64,000 nucleotides of DNA, taken from positions 18,078,274-18,142,273 of the forward strand of contig NC_045129.1 in NCBI RefSeq assembly GCF_007655135.1, read 5' to 3'. The notes beneath the pieces were generated by a model. The model ran no database searches. It saw only the letters and a list, made by a program, of their open reading frames with translations, and was not told the DNA's origin. This document shows positions 34,520-46,605 of the stretch, piece by piece. This stretch comes from Punica granatum (lineage: Eukaryota; Streptophyta; Magnoliopsida; Myrtales; Lythraceae). The position numbers and the translations under genes were made by a program. The first letter of the stretch is position 1; each line of letters starts with the position of its first letter.

Positions 34520-36183
34520 TGCTAGTTTCACGGGGCGCAACGGAAGCGAAAAAGGAATGGAAATTCAAAAATTTCCTACCCGTGAAACTAATTCCAAGAC
34601 ATACTAGAAGAATAAGAGTAAATAAAAGCATACCTGGAATATTTAAAATTGTCGACCGAGCGTCCCACGCGTGACGCCTCTACCGGTATCCACACTGACT
34701 TTGTCGACGAGTTTTCGAGATCGGCGGTGCTAGCGGCCAATACTCGAAAGAAACACCGATGCGACACTCGAAATTTATTAAACTAGTAGGATTAATTAAA
34801 GTTGAACAATTCAACTTTGACTTTTCCTACAATTATACACTCATACGTATACACATATCATATATGTATATAAATATGCCTGCATGTATATATATATTTA
34901 ATACACTTATTGCCCCCACCCTTTTATAAGGAATAGCGGCGCCGAAACTTCAAAGTTTCACCGATGTGGGACAAACTATGTATATAAGAGCATATATGTG
35001 CAGCACACACATATATCTCTGCCGATCTATATATATCTCTATATATCTATTACATACATACACATTGCATCGTGTGTCAATTGGATCCATTTAATCTAAT
35101 AAATCGAATATAATTAATCGACAAATTTAATCTCATTAAATATCCGATTAATCAGTCGCACCATAAATCATCTAATCTCTATTAGACGGTTTTATTGTTT
35201 CAAAATATCCCGTCGATTTAGTCGTCGTGTGTGACCCTGTACATTCCCAATTACGTTGATAGTAATATCGAAATCTCTATTTCAATATTACAAACAGTGA
35301 GCGGCATCTAGCAATGCATCACTGTTACTCAAGTAATCAGAAAGTCGATTTCTCGACGAACCTCGTGACCTATATTACCATGTAATATAATCCATTGTCC
35401 TCTATATCTCTATTGAGTCCAAGGCATGGTCGATGACATCCTTGTATGGCTCAATATCTCTCTTTCTTGGTTTACCGGGTAAGTCTATCAGAACAAATGA
35501 GCTCGATATCATTATATCGACTCATTTGGGTAGGCATACACTTTTAGACTTAACCACCAAGTGGCCGTGAGATATCGCTCCCGTTTCGTAGGAGGGACAA
35601 ATCCTATCTTGGTCATTCACATTCCTCTCCATGCTCTGTGGTATACCCAATAACTGTCTTTATAACCAGCTTGTTACGGTGGCATTTAACAGTATCAAAG
35701 TATATGACATTACATGTAGGAATCCATGGTGACCTCAAGTCAAATGACCATTACACTATAGTCACTTTGAGATATGCTAATGACAGTCACGTAACAACCC
35801 ATGTAGCAATCTCATAGCGGGTCAGTCCAATACACATTACTCTTAATGTATACATGTGGTGTGACTTGATATCTTCATATCCATGACCTGTGAGACTTGG
35901 TCATCAATCAACACCCACACTAGTCTAACCGTATTATCGTTGTCCTAATTAACGATAATACTTTGACTAGGGACATTTAGGAATAATGTTCAGTAATTAT
36001 AGGATCTCACAATCAAGTCACACTTGATGCCTATTGAACCTACTATTCCATGGACATTATTGTGTAAAATCATATTTAGCGCAATCTACACAATAACAGA
36101 AATGCCTCGTTTTATAATGAAATACATATCATATTACATAATTGATGATAGATTGCCTCTAGGGCATACACGAATTCCCAACA
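34520..36183 (-). repeat. Copia 5' LTR (1664 bp)
   Basis: Complete, TG...CA in either orientation, and near-identical to 1698-3342. The inner end adjoins the primer site; the outer end adjoins Ogre-2 pol sequence beginning ATGACGAG. Confidence 0.93.
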
Positions 36184-37264
36184 ATGACGAGTGTCAGAAA
36201 GCTTTTGATACAATCAAGACATATCTGGTTTAGCCGCCGGTGTTGGTCCCACCTTCACCGGATCATCCTCTCATTTTGTACCTGTCAGTACGCCGACAAT
36301 ATATCGAGTGCATGTTAGGACAAAAGGATGATTCCACCCATGTAGAGCGAGCAATTTATTATTTAAGCAAGAAGTTCACTGAAGGAGAGTCCAACTACCC
36401 TGAAATAGAGAAAATGTGTTGCGCACTCGTGTGGGTCATGCAAAAGCTCCGGCTGTACACTCTCTACCATACCATTCGCTTGCTATCAAAGACGGATCCC
36501 TTGAAGTATCTGCTTGACAGTCCATCCTCCATGAGGAACATAGCAAAATGGTGTTGTCAACTGACAGAGTGTGACTAGAGTATGTGTCACACACAGCAGT
36601 GAAGGGCCAAGCAATAGCAGATCATCTAGCAGAGTTTTCGATCGAAGATGACACACCCATCAACTTTGACTTTTCGGACAAAGGGATCCTCCAAGTGAAC
36701 GATGAGGAAGAGAGTCCTGGGTGGAAGATGTACTTCGATGGCGCAGTCAATTCCGCCGGGTCTGGTATCAGCGCAGTGCTGATATCCCCTGAAGGGCGTC
36801 ATTTCCCTATTGCAGCAAAGATTGATTTCCCCTATACCAACAACGTAGCCGAATACGAAGCTTGTATCCTCGGCTTGCAGACGGCAATCGACCTCAAAGT
36901 CAAGGAGTTAGAAGTGTTTGGCGACTCCATGCTCACAATCTTTCAGACACTCAAGCAATGGAAGGCGAAGGATCCAAAGCTGGTGCCGTATCATGAGTAT
37001 CTCGAGGAGTTGACAGAGAACTTCGAGAATATCTCGTTTACGTACACACCACACATGAAGAACCAGTTTGCCGATGCACTCTTAACGCTCGGATCCATGG
37101 TGAGCATTACGAAGGAGAATCTCATCGAGCCCCTCGAGTTTGAGATCGTCAAGGGCCTTGCCCACTGCGACATGATCGAGGCTGTCGATGGTAAGCCTTG
37201 GTATGCAGACATCAAGCATTTACTGCAAACTGGTCAATTCCTTGCATTCACAGACCGTCATGAC
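36184..37264 (+). pseudogene. Ogre-2 RNase H and second RNase H
   Basis: The RNase H segment (CQKAFDTIKTYLV, a stop at 36231-36233, then a shifted frame with YLSKKFTEGESNYPEIEKMC) breaks again at 36579, where a base is missing compared with Ogre-1. The second, archaeal-type RNase H is open from 36584: KMYFDGAVNSAGSG, NVAEYEACILGL, VFGDSMLTIFQTL, NQFADAL. It ends in TDRHD at the solo-LTR target site (ATGAC). Confidence 0.87.
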
Positions 37265-40200
37265 TGTCAGTACCCCATTTTGGCTCATCAATCCAAACAA
37301 CAGTATCAGCAGCAATTCAGGCCACGACTCAAACAGGAATACAGAAGAAGGCTCGACAGAGCAAGAAATCACTATTCATCTTCCAGTCAACAAAACTAAG
37401 CAGATGACATGTCCATACGACAAAAGGATCCCTGGGGTCACCGAAAGGCAACAAAGCGACTAGAGAGCTCAACAATATCCAAAACCGGCATTTTCATTAT
37501 ACCACATGAACAGTCCTATTTTCCGATAGTTCACTCGACCGTCGGAAGATAGCCAATATTGGACTTCAAATATCCACATTAGTGCCAAACAAATGAAAAG
37601 TATCTTCAAAAGCATTTTGCAAATCATTTGCTCTATACAGAACAACCTTCTGTATACAGACAACTTTTCAGTGGAAGCCCAAAAATGCCGGTTTCCCGGA
37701 GAAAAGTCAATTCCAAATGTTAGGTACGACTATGCCCCACAAGCATACAGAGCATGAGCAGTGCTTCAGATTGTCTCTTGGAAGCCACACAGACACTTCG
37801 AATGACTTCTGAGTGACAAAATGAGGTATATCCCTCTTCGGAAATGCATAATCGGAGACTAGTCAGACAGAATTACGGCAAACCAAGTTCGTACAGTATT
37901 GCCCTAAAAACTCTAGCGAACATCCACAATTGGGCAAAACAAACAGCATAACCCTTCTCAGTTTCCCGAGTAACCTCCGAGGAGTAGAAATGGCCATTTT
38001 TACTAGAAATGCATATCCAGAGGTCCTTTTTAAGGAAACTTGACACCAGATGCCTGCCCTACACAGTGCTACACACCCCAAGGCTCAATGTGAAATCGTC
38101 GGACTGAACAACACAACTCATCTAGACCTCCCGAGCAGTGCTTTAAGGGTCTCAGATGCACTTTTCATGTCCTTAGAGGTCTAATCTCGACAAACAGAGA
38201 TCACAGTGATCTCCAGATCGCCCAAGCAACTCAGAAAATAATCTGAGAAATCCAGTTTCGGCCTCTTCGAACATCTCCGACTCCACATTTGCATTACTGG
38301 CTTAAGGGTCAGTTGTCCACGTTATTTAACAATTTATGTCAAAATGACCAACGTGAGATGCAGACACAAGATATGTTGTCAAAAGAGGACAACTTCGCTC
38401 TGAGTGCTTAAAATGAGCAAAATCGGCTTCCGAGCCTCATACAGACCTTTGGCATTTTTCCACGAAAAGTGCCAATCTTGGGCTCATTAAATCCGTTTTC
38501 TTGCGTATATCGATGATTCAACGTTCAATTGGAACCATTAGCTTCGAATACGCAATCAATCGAGACACGAGTGTTTTCCCAGTTTCTCCTCTTCGACCAT
38601 GGGACCCACGAATTGCCCAAGGGCAACTCTTCCCTTGCCAAACCATCCACCCCAAGCTTCTCTTGCACACTTGCATGAAAATATCTCTAAGTTTTCCAAG
38701 ACAACACTCAAGCTTTCATCAATGCTTCTTGGCTCTTCTTCATCAAGATTTCATGGTCCACATTCACCCTCATCTCCTTGTCATCTTCTCCATGCAACTT
38801 GCATCCTCTTAGGAAAATATCAAGCCTACAATTTGAAGACAACACTCCATCTTCATCAATGCTTCTTCATTAATGCAATGGAAGAAGATGAGGCTTGATA
38901 TTTCCTTAATCAAACCGCCCAAGCTTAATCCAAGGGGTTAAGGGCACTTGCTTTTGCTTAATTGCTCATTAACTTTGCCTATATATTGCTCTAAAGTGAT
39001 TAAGCTAATGACTTACTGATACGACTCCGGGTCAAACCGACGAGCTTAGGTCGGAAGGACTTCGTGATGAAGATCGTGGGCACGATGATGAGGCTGAAGC
39101 ACACGAGCTCGGAAGTTGGATTCGTGAAGAGGGAGCTGATGCACAAGATCTTGGAGGCTTGCATGTTCCGAGTGGACCAATCACACGAGCGAAGGCAAGA
39201 CAAATCTAGCAAGCTGTGGAGAGCTTGTTTACGAGTTTTTTGGGCCAAGAGGGGACTAATTCGATTGGGTCCCTAAAGGGCCTTATCCAATTAACTTGTC
39301 TTGAGATGGTCGATAGCCCATCCAAAATTAGAGTAGACGCATAAGGAAAGCCAAGAGATGCTGAAGAAAGAATAAAAAGACTGCCAAATATTCTAAGGGG
39401 GCCTTCATTTAGTTTCCTCTATTAATTCTGACTTTAGGAAACTAAAGATATTCCAGTTGTCCAGTTTACTAGTTTCCAGATTCTCCTAGGCTTATATGAA
39501 GGAGGCTGAATAGCTGATTAGGGGGACTTTTTTCAAACTATGCTGGTGAGAATTTTCCTCTAAGTTGTTCTTCGACAACTTTCCAAGATTGTAAGTTTGG
39601 ATGCTTGTAATTCTCGGTTACTTATAATATTGGTTCTTGGTTTTCTATAACCATCGGATCAATATTCCAATTCATTATAGTATTGGTTCTTGGTTTTCTA
39701 TAACCATTGGGTCAATATTCCATCCCTCTTAACCTCTATTGGCGATCCGAGTTCGATTTCCAGTCTTTGTTGTCGGGTCTTGCGGCAAGTCTCGTGGGGT
39801 TCGCATCACTTACCTTCAAGCACTCTCTCTCTAGCATTTCTCACTCAAACAAATGCTCTCAACCTCTCAAGGAGTTCAGCAAAACCGCAGCCAGCATCCT
39901 CAAGCCAAAAACCAAGCAAAACCCTCAAGACTTCAGTCGGAATCCATCCCAGCTTAAATCCAAATTTCACCAAACTTCATATCCCACATGTTTTTGACCC
40001 CCTCTATCCATTTCCGAGCTTAGATTTTAAGTTTGAAGCCTCCAACAGCTCGAATTAGGTGTGGTCAGTACTGATCCAGAATCCGTCCAGATTCGGAAGC
40101 CGGGTGGCAGCATACTTGTGTGCCGTGCCAAATCTTAAACCGGACCATCATTGGAAATTTAACTCGTTCATATCCTCATATACTTCCCAAGGGTCTTCTA

Positions 40201-43200
40201 GGAGGAAGGATCCATCAAGCAACCCATTCAAACCCATTCAAACTCAAGCTTTTCCAAACCGGATCTAAAAAGACAGTTTTGAGCTTATTGGGTTTTCTTG
40301 CCTATTAAAGTTAACGCAGGTTCCCAAACGCCACGAGCCACCCATAGGCACTTCCAGCATCCCTTTCAGAGGTGTCCCAAGCCGGGCCAGCTCGTGCAAC
40401 CATCTTGAACCACCGGTGCAAGCTAGCCAAAATCGGGTGCATTCTCGGGTGAACAGTACCACCCAAGATCCTATTTTCCAGCAAGCCTTTTCCAGCCGTT
40501 TTATTGACTTGTCCTCGACCCTTGAGGCTAGGTATAGCCATTCTCGACTTAGAGAAGTTAATACTTTTACATTATCATTGCATTTGTGGGGTTATAAGGC
40601 GGTTCGAGATCGGTTTACATGCCAAGTTTACATTTTTATGCTCTTTTTTTTTTTACGTTATGTCATGCATGTCTTAATCGTTTAACATGTCAATCATGTC
40701 AGGAATGGGTTTAAATTGGAGTCGAGGAGACCGATTTGACTCAGAATGACCAAAGGAGCTCTCGGCTTAACTTTTTGAAAAGTACCCGAGAGTTTTTCTT
40801 GATTTTTCCAGGCCATGACCGGCCTCCTTGCCCCGAATTAAGTCATTTCCCGAGTTTTATGTTTTTTCGCATCCATGAAGTCGGTACCGTTTTATTGATT
40901 CCGTAAATAACATGTTTGTGCGTGCTTATATGTTTAAATGCACTTTTTCGATATTATGGCGATACCGACTTTGCAAAAATCATGTCACTTATCGTGTTTA
41001 ATGCTTGAGCATGTGAGAAATAGTCAAAATCGGGTCAACAACAGTCTCTTTACCTCGATGAAATTCATTTCTCGGATTTTGTGCAAATTGCAATTTCAAT
41101 ATTATCACAAATCCCGCATTAAAATTCCTTTAGAACATCGTTTTCAAAGGAAAAATGCATGAATTCATGTATCGATGACTCTTTCGGGCCCATTTGGATT
41201 CCAAGGGTATTTTGGTCATTTTGACCAAATTATCCTTGACCTTCCTGGACCCGTCTTGGTCGCCGTGTCATGAATTGTTTTCATTAAATTGAGCTTTTCG
41301 GGTACTCAAACTCCATTCAGTGGATCAATACATGATATGTCTGATTGTTTGTAACCCGCACATTTACTACATTCGGCATTTAATTTTAAGTTGTAAATCC
41401 ACAAACGGGTTAATCGGGACGCTCATATGATTAAACCCACTTCACACTGATAAAGTTTGCACGAATTGGCCATTAACTGATAACTCGCGTCGATGAGTTG
41501 TCAAATGACGTTGGTGCCCTTTTCAAACTTATCAATTTCAAAAAACTCGAAACGCGCGGTCCGATGTAGCATGGACGTCTGGAAAGGGCTTCTGTGTCTC
41601 AACTTGAGTTTTGACTTGATTTCAAGTAACTGAGGTCAGGATACAGAAGATCTTTCTAGATCACTTCCGGGCAGATCGACCGGTTCTTTGGCTCTTTCGG
41701 GGTTCTTGCACAACCCTGGATGATCCAGGGAATTGGTTGATATCGGCTACAGGCCGAGGTGGCCTGCACTGCGATGTTTCCCCTTTTCTGAAAATAATTT
41801 TCAAATAAAGGGCAAAATCGTTTTTCCACAATTCAGCGACACCCTTAGGGTTAGCATGACAGAAACACTACAGTACGAGATAAGAACGGGCTACCCGTTC
41901 AGGTGCAGGTTTATCTACATAGTTTTTTCTTATCTAACTGATGAGTTTCTGTCATCCTAACATAGATTCGGATAACTAGAACGGTTGTCTCTATCACAAA
42001 ACATGCAAAATCCTGGTTAATCATTCACTCGACCTAACCAAATGCTAGACAATGGTTAGGGGAACTCTAGGTTCCAAATCTAGAGTCAAAACACGAGTTT
42101 TGGTTAATTCAGTGGTAATTCAGTAACACAATACAAAACAACTATAAAAGTAATCCACACACACGAAAGACTTGACTACAGACGCAATGTCTGTCAAGCT
42201 TTCAAAGCAAAGCCGAATGCAGAAGGTTTTACACGCGTTTGCTTGTTTAGTATAGGAATTTGCTTGCAAAAACATCCATGGGTTAATAATCTGTTAACTC
42301 ACGTAAAAACAACTTGTCTGCAATCCACATGTTGTTTTGTTACTTTTCTGCTCTTGTTTGTCCATGCGAGTCGAGCCCGACCCATAGGACGCATTGTACT
42401 TAGGGTTCAACGCCCTAACCCTCGATCACTGGGCCCAACGCCCTATTCACTGAGAGTGCATGTTGAATTTCAGTATTTCGATATTTCCCTGAATTCACAG
42501 TGAGTCTGAGCGGAATAATAACCGAAAGCAAACTGGCTGGGATTCGACCATTTCCTATTTGTAATTTGTTGTATTTTGAGAGCATTGTAAGGATTTTATA
42601 TTATACATTCAATTTGTAAGAATCTCAGTTGGTAAGCAAACGGTCCGAGAGTCGAATCATTCGAATCGGTTTCATGCTTGCCCAAAGGAAAGTAAATCCA
42701 AGATCTCGCGGTTCTGGTTCACACAGGGATTCAACCGTCATGATTTGATGAACTGTATCGCAAGATTGTGAGCCAATTCCCCGACATGCAGATTTACTTC
42801 TCTCTTGGCTTCACAATCGACATCGTTTAATTCACCGAATTTCCGATGTCAAAACATGCGAGCCGAGCGCAATTTAATCAATGCGGTAAATAATAAAACA
42901 TGCAAGCCTAGCAAACCAGAGTACCGAAAGGACATGCGGAATATAGGCCCGCACGTAACATGAACCCCCGAACACGGACTTTCCGGTTCCACATAGACCA
43001 TTGCCTTAGCAAAACTAGGTGTTCCATACCCCTAGACCCAGGTAACTTATCCGCCCGCGACCTCTGGGTCGTAAAATGATAAGTGGCGACTCATTCTCAC
43101 GCGTGTCCATCACGCGTCCCACGGAAGGTGAAAGTCCCCAAGCCGCGCGATTGCAAGTCGCACGCATGCGGGCCCCGACGAGAGTCCACATTCAGGTCCA

Positions 43201-43204
43201 TACA
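37265..43204 (+). mobile_element. Solo LTR of an Ogre-family element (5940 bp incl. a nested insertion), TSD ATGAC
   Basis: Starts TGTCAGTACCCC and ends GGTCCATACA, with ATGAC at 37260-37264 and 43205-43209. Its first half follows the Ogre-1 LTR, but in place of the GC-rich minisatellite it has ordinary sequence. A 792-bp element with its own target duplication sits at 39017-39808, leaving about 5.1 kb for the LTR itself. No element interior is present. No coding domain belongs to the LTR. Confidence 0.9.
39017..39808 (+). mobile_element. Nested 792-bp solo LTR, probably of a chromovirus-type gypsy element, TSD CTTAC
   Basis: Ends TGATACGA...TCGCATCA (imperfect 8-bp inverted ends), flanked by CTTAC at 39012-39016 and 39809-39813. 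One frame is open from the second base of the element. It is acidic, then reads VPSGPITRAKARQI, which resembles the C-terminus of gypsy polyproteins, and reaches a TAG at 39207-39209. In some chromoviruses the pol reading frame runs into the 3' LTR, which would explain coding sequence from the first bases of a solo LTR. Two near-identical TTGGTTCTTGGTTTTCTATAACC repeats lie at about 39630 and 39685. Confidence 0.75.
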
Positions 43205-44392
43205 ATGACCGAAGGACTCTCCGACGCATTGCAACACACTTTTTCCTGAGTGGCGAGACTCTCTACCGCCGTTCATTCAACACCACACTACTCCGGTGTG
43301 TCAACGGAAACGAGGCACAACGCTTCATGGAAGAACTGCATGAAGGAAACTGCAGACCTCACATGAATGGGCTGATGCTAGCAAAGAAGCTCATGCGATT
43401 GGGTTACTTTTGGTCTACCATGGAGACTGACTGCGTCAAGCACGTTAGGCACTGTCACTTGTGCTATGTCTACGCGAATCAAATCAGAGTACAGCCCAAC
43501 GAGCTACATCCAATGGCAGCTCCATGGCCCATTTCAATTTGGGGCATGGACGTACTTGGTCCTATCAACCCCAAAGCATCCAATGGACACTTGTTCATTC
43601 TGGTAGATATTGATTACTTCACAAAGTGGATTGAAGCTATCACACTTGCATCGGTCACTGCAAAGGCCGTGGCACGCTTCCTCAAACGCGACATCATTAC
43701 GCGGTACAAGGTCCCTGTGACTCTCATCATAGACAATGCCAAGAACTTGAACAACAAACTCATTGATGAGCTCTGTGCACAGTTCAAGATCTAGCATCGC
43801 AATTCCTATTCATATCGTCCTCAAATGAACGGTGCGGTAGAGGCAGCGAACAAGAATATAAAGAAAATCATCGAAAAAAGTGACGGTGAATTACAAAGAC
43901 TAGCACGAGATGCTCCCGTTTGCGCTCTTGGCGTATCGGACTTCTATCCGCTTGTCTACCGGGGTAACCCCGTACTCCTTGGTCTACGGCATGGAAGCAA
44001 TCCTTCCAGTTGAAGTGGAGATTCCCTCCATGAGGATCCTTGCCGAGTCCAAGCTTAAGGAAGCTGAATGGGCAAAACAACGCTACGAACAACTTAATCT
44101 CATTGATGAGAAGCAGCTCACAGTGCTCTGCCATGGTCAATGCTATCAGCAAAGAATGGCCCGAGCATTCAACAAGAAAGTTCGTCTCCGCGAGTTCAGC
44201 TCTGGCGATCTCGTTTTACAAAAAGTCTTGCACATTGCCCCAGATTCCAGGGGCAAATTCGCATACAAATATGACGGACTTTTCATTGTCAAAGAAGTCT
44301 TCAATGGAGGAGCAATCATCCTTAACGACATGGATGGGAAAGAAAATGCGCTCCCAGTCAATGCCGATGCCCTCAAGAAGTACTATCCTTGA
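43205..44392 (+). pseudogene. Ogre-2 integrase
   Basis: Frame from about 43210 with HHCC (HEGNCRPHMNG, CVKHVRHCHLC), first Asp (GMDVLGPINP), second Asp (LIIDNAKNLNN). TAG at 43792-43794 stands where relatives have Gln (KI-stop-HRNS). The glutamate region follows (YRPQMNGAVEAANKNIKKII), then a one-base shift near 43877 in a run of A. The C-terminal part is 43910-44392 (PFALLAYRTSIRLSTG, GDLVLQKVL, ending KKYYP). The first bases repeat the ATGAC target site of the solo LTR. Confidence 0.88.
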
Positions 44393-44527
44393 TAGTTTTT
44401 CGTCGTTCTACTACTGTCTGATGCACATATACATGCAACTCCCTATGCCTGCAATTCTGTAAATCCTGTACATCCTTCTTCTGTTCTTTCTCATCTCATA
44501 ACTTTCTTGAGAGAAAAAGAATGAATT

Positions 44528-44820
44528 TCCCGCTAGGTTGAAAACCTCTTTGAGGCGGCCTAGGCAAAAATTTGGGAATGAGGGGCACGGTTAAAAATCC
44601 CGCAAAGGGGAACCGTGACAAAAGGAGAGCATGAAACAAAATCCTCGCTAGGTTGAAAACCCACAAAGGGCGGTCTAAGCAAAAGTTAGAGGAACCGAGA
44701 GGTGCGATCAGACCCAATCAGGGCGGTCGTAGCAAAAGGTAAGCTCTAAATGAGAGAAATGTCAAATAAAAGACCTCGCTAGGTCATCACGCATCTTGCG
44801 ATCTAAGCAAAAGTTAGGGG
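44528..44820 (+). other. Ogre-2 copy of the five-unit stem-loop array
   Basis: Same order and spacing as 19718-20010. Outer stems TCCC/GGGA, CCTC/GAGG, CCTC/GGGG. Inner stems CTAGG/CCTAG, TAGGTT/GGTCTA, TAGGTC/GATCTA. Intermediate units CACGGTT/AACCGTG and GCGATC/GGTCGT. Most base changes against Ogre-1 keep pairing, including G-U steps, and the GCAAAAG strand is conserved. Confidence 0.65.
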
Positions 44821-45464
44821 ACCTTTGGCAGCTCGACCATGAAAGAACAACTACACTCAGTGTGAAGCGACAACGAGTAATGGTTTTGTAGTCTTCGACG
44901 CAAGCAAACTCTCATTTGACTCTCTGGGCATGAGACACGTTTCGACATGCAGTCGAATCGTTGTATCCTTGATCTGGAGAATCCCATAGATCCCTCCCTT
45001 TACCTTTATGCAAATTCCACGGGTCATTCCCATTCTGCAAAAAGCTTTTCTTTCCAAGTTATAGTCTTGTGGGACATGGCCACCTCTCAAATGGTCATCA
45101 AATTCAAATCCCTTAAACATTATTACTCAGACCTCTACACATCTTCATTATGGTTGTATGGTAGGACTGACAACTATTGCTAACCCCCATGGTTCTATAT
45201 GCAGGTATGAGGATGTAAACCCTGGAAGGTGTCTTCCTCTGACGAATGCATGTCTGCCTTATGCCAAGAACTACAGCCTCAATCCGAGGAGAAATCTGCA
45301 GGATAACACTCGATGCACTCAGATTGCATCACAATCAGATTATAAGCAACGAAGCATTTTGTCACAGCATTGTTTGCAACACAGACGAGCTTATGGATGG
45401 ATGAAGCACAATGATTCCTTCCACACCTCGTGCAACCCCCCAGCATTTGCATTTACTTTCTGCA

Positions 45465-46260
45465 TGCACATTTTCATTAAGCAAGCTCATTTTCATTAAG
45501 CAAGCACATTTTAATTAAGCAATGTACCTTTTCATTAAGCAAACACATTTTCATTAAGCATTGCACTTTTCATTAAATAAAGCACTTTTTCATTAAGCAA
45601 TGCAATGCATCTTTCTTTAAGCAATGCAATCCGCCGGGCAAGCACCCATGCATCCTGCAAGTCCATGGGGTAGGCGCCTGTGAACATTGCAAATTCGCTG
45701 GGCAAGCGCCCGCGATCCTTGCTAGTCCATTAGGTATACGCCCGTGCATATTGCAAAACCCGCTGGGCAAGCGCCCGTGCACCCCGCAATCCATAGGGCA
45801 ATGCGCCCATGCATATTGCAAACTCACCGGGCAAGCGCCCGTGCACCCCGCAATCCACAAGGCAATGCGCCCGTGCATATTGCAACCCGCTGGGTAAGCG
45901 CCCGTGCATCACGCAATTCGCCGGGCAGACGCCTGTTCCTCTTTTGAATGCACTTTCTTTAAGCAATGCATTTTCCATTAAACACCGCATTTTTGATTAA
46001 GCATAGCACTTTTAATTAAACAATGCACTGCACTTTTCATTAAGCTCCACACTTTCGTTAAACACCACATTTTCATTAAGCACCGCATTTCAATTAAGCA
46101 AAATATTTTCATTAAGCACTGCATTTTTAATTAAGCAAAGCATTTTTAATCAAACACTACATTTTCAACTAAGCTTAGCGTTTTCATTAAGCACCGCAGT
46201 TCAATTAAACTTAGCAATTTCATTAAGCGTCGCACTTTCATTTGAACAAGCACTTTTCTT
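45465..46260 (+). repeat. Degenerate ATTAAGCA-type tandem repeats of Ogre-2
   Basis: Imperfect 14-18-bp units of the form CATTTTCATTAAGCA(ATG), interrupted by the GC-rich block at 45622-45945. The position matches the 56-bp minisatellite of Ogre-1, and the core GCACTTTNATTA is shared, so the two arrays arose from related units but amplified different lengths. A pyrimidine-rich stretch with TTTCCTTTAAGCA units follows to about 46470. Confidence 0.75.
45622..45945 (+). repeat. GGGCAAGCGCCCGTGCA repeats of Ogre-2
   Basis: Several imperfect copies of roughly 40-70 bp, each with CCGGGCAAGCGCCCGTGCA or CATATTGCAAAC. They correspond to the 96-bp repeat of Ogre-1 (21441-21648). Confidence 0.75.
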
Positions 46261-46590
46261 CATAGTAAGCCCCCTCCCCTGACACATACACCCTTTTCCT
46301 TTAAGCACGCAATTTTTTGTTATGCATACACTCTTTGTCACATCCACGCACCTTTCCTTTAAGCAATGCACTCTTTCTATTAAGCAAACACTTTTCCTTT
46401 AAAGCACGCTCCTTTCCTTGATGACACGCACTCTTTCTTGTATGCAGGCACCCTTTCCTTTATGCGCAACATCCCCCACACATCCAAAGAGGGAGAAGAA
46501 GACGACATTGCAAGCACCAAGCTGATCATTGCTATCAAACTGAAGTGCTTTTGAAAGTCTTTGACTGCATCCTCTACTCGAGCACGCAAT

Positions 46591-46605
46591 CCAAGAGGGG
46601 CAAGA
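46591..46605 (+). other. Ogre-2 polypurine tract
   Basis: CCAAGAGGGGCAAGA directly precedes the LTR start TGTCAGCACC at 46606, in the same context as 21905-21922. Confidence 0.75.

Larger units (their letters stand above)
1698..36183 (-). mobile_element. Ty1-copia retrotransposon, Angela/BARE lineage, split by two nested insertions
   Basis: The element reads leftward with LTRs at 34520-36183 (5') and 1698-3342 (3'). Removing Ogre-1 (5663-27270), the solo LTR (28772-33660) and the duplicated target sites leaves close to 8 kb. The order gag, zinc knuckle, protease, integrase, RT, RNase H is the copia order. The minus-strand LTR starts TGTTGGGAAT and carries GCCCTAGAGGCAAT, the hallmark I know from Angela/BARE LTRs. 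The primer site is of the initiator tRNA-Met type. The two LTRs are almost identical by eye (four differences in the first ~220 bp), so the insertion is young compared with the Ogre-2 sequence it sits in. The base after the right end, ATGAC, is the probable target duplication; the left partner is deleted. Confidence 0.92.
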
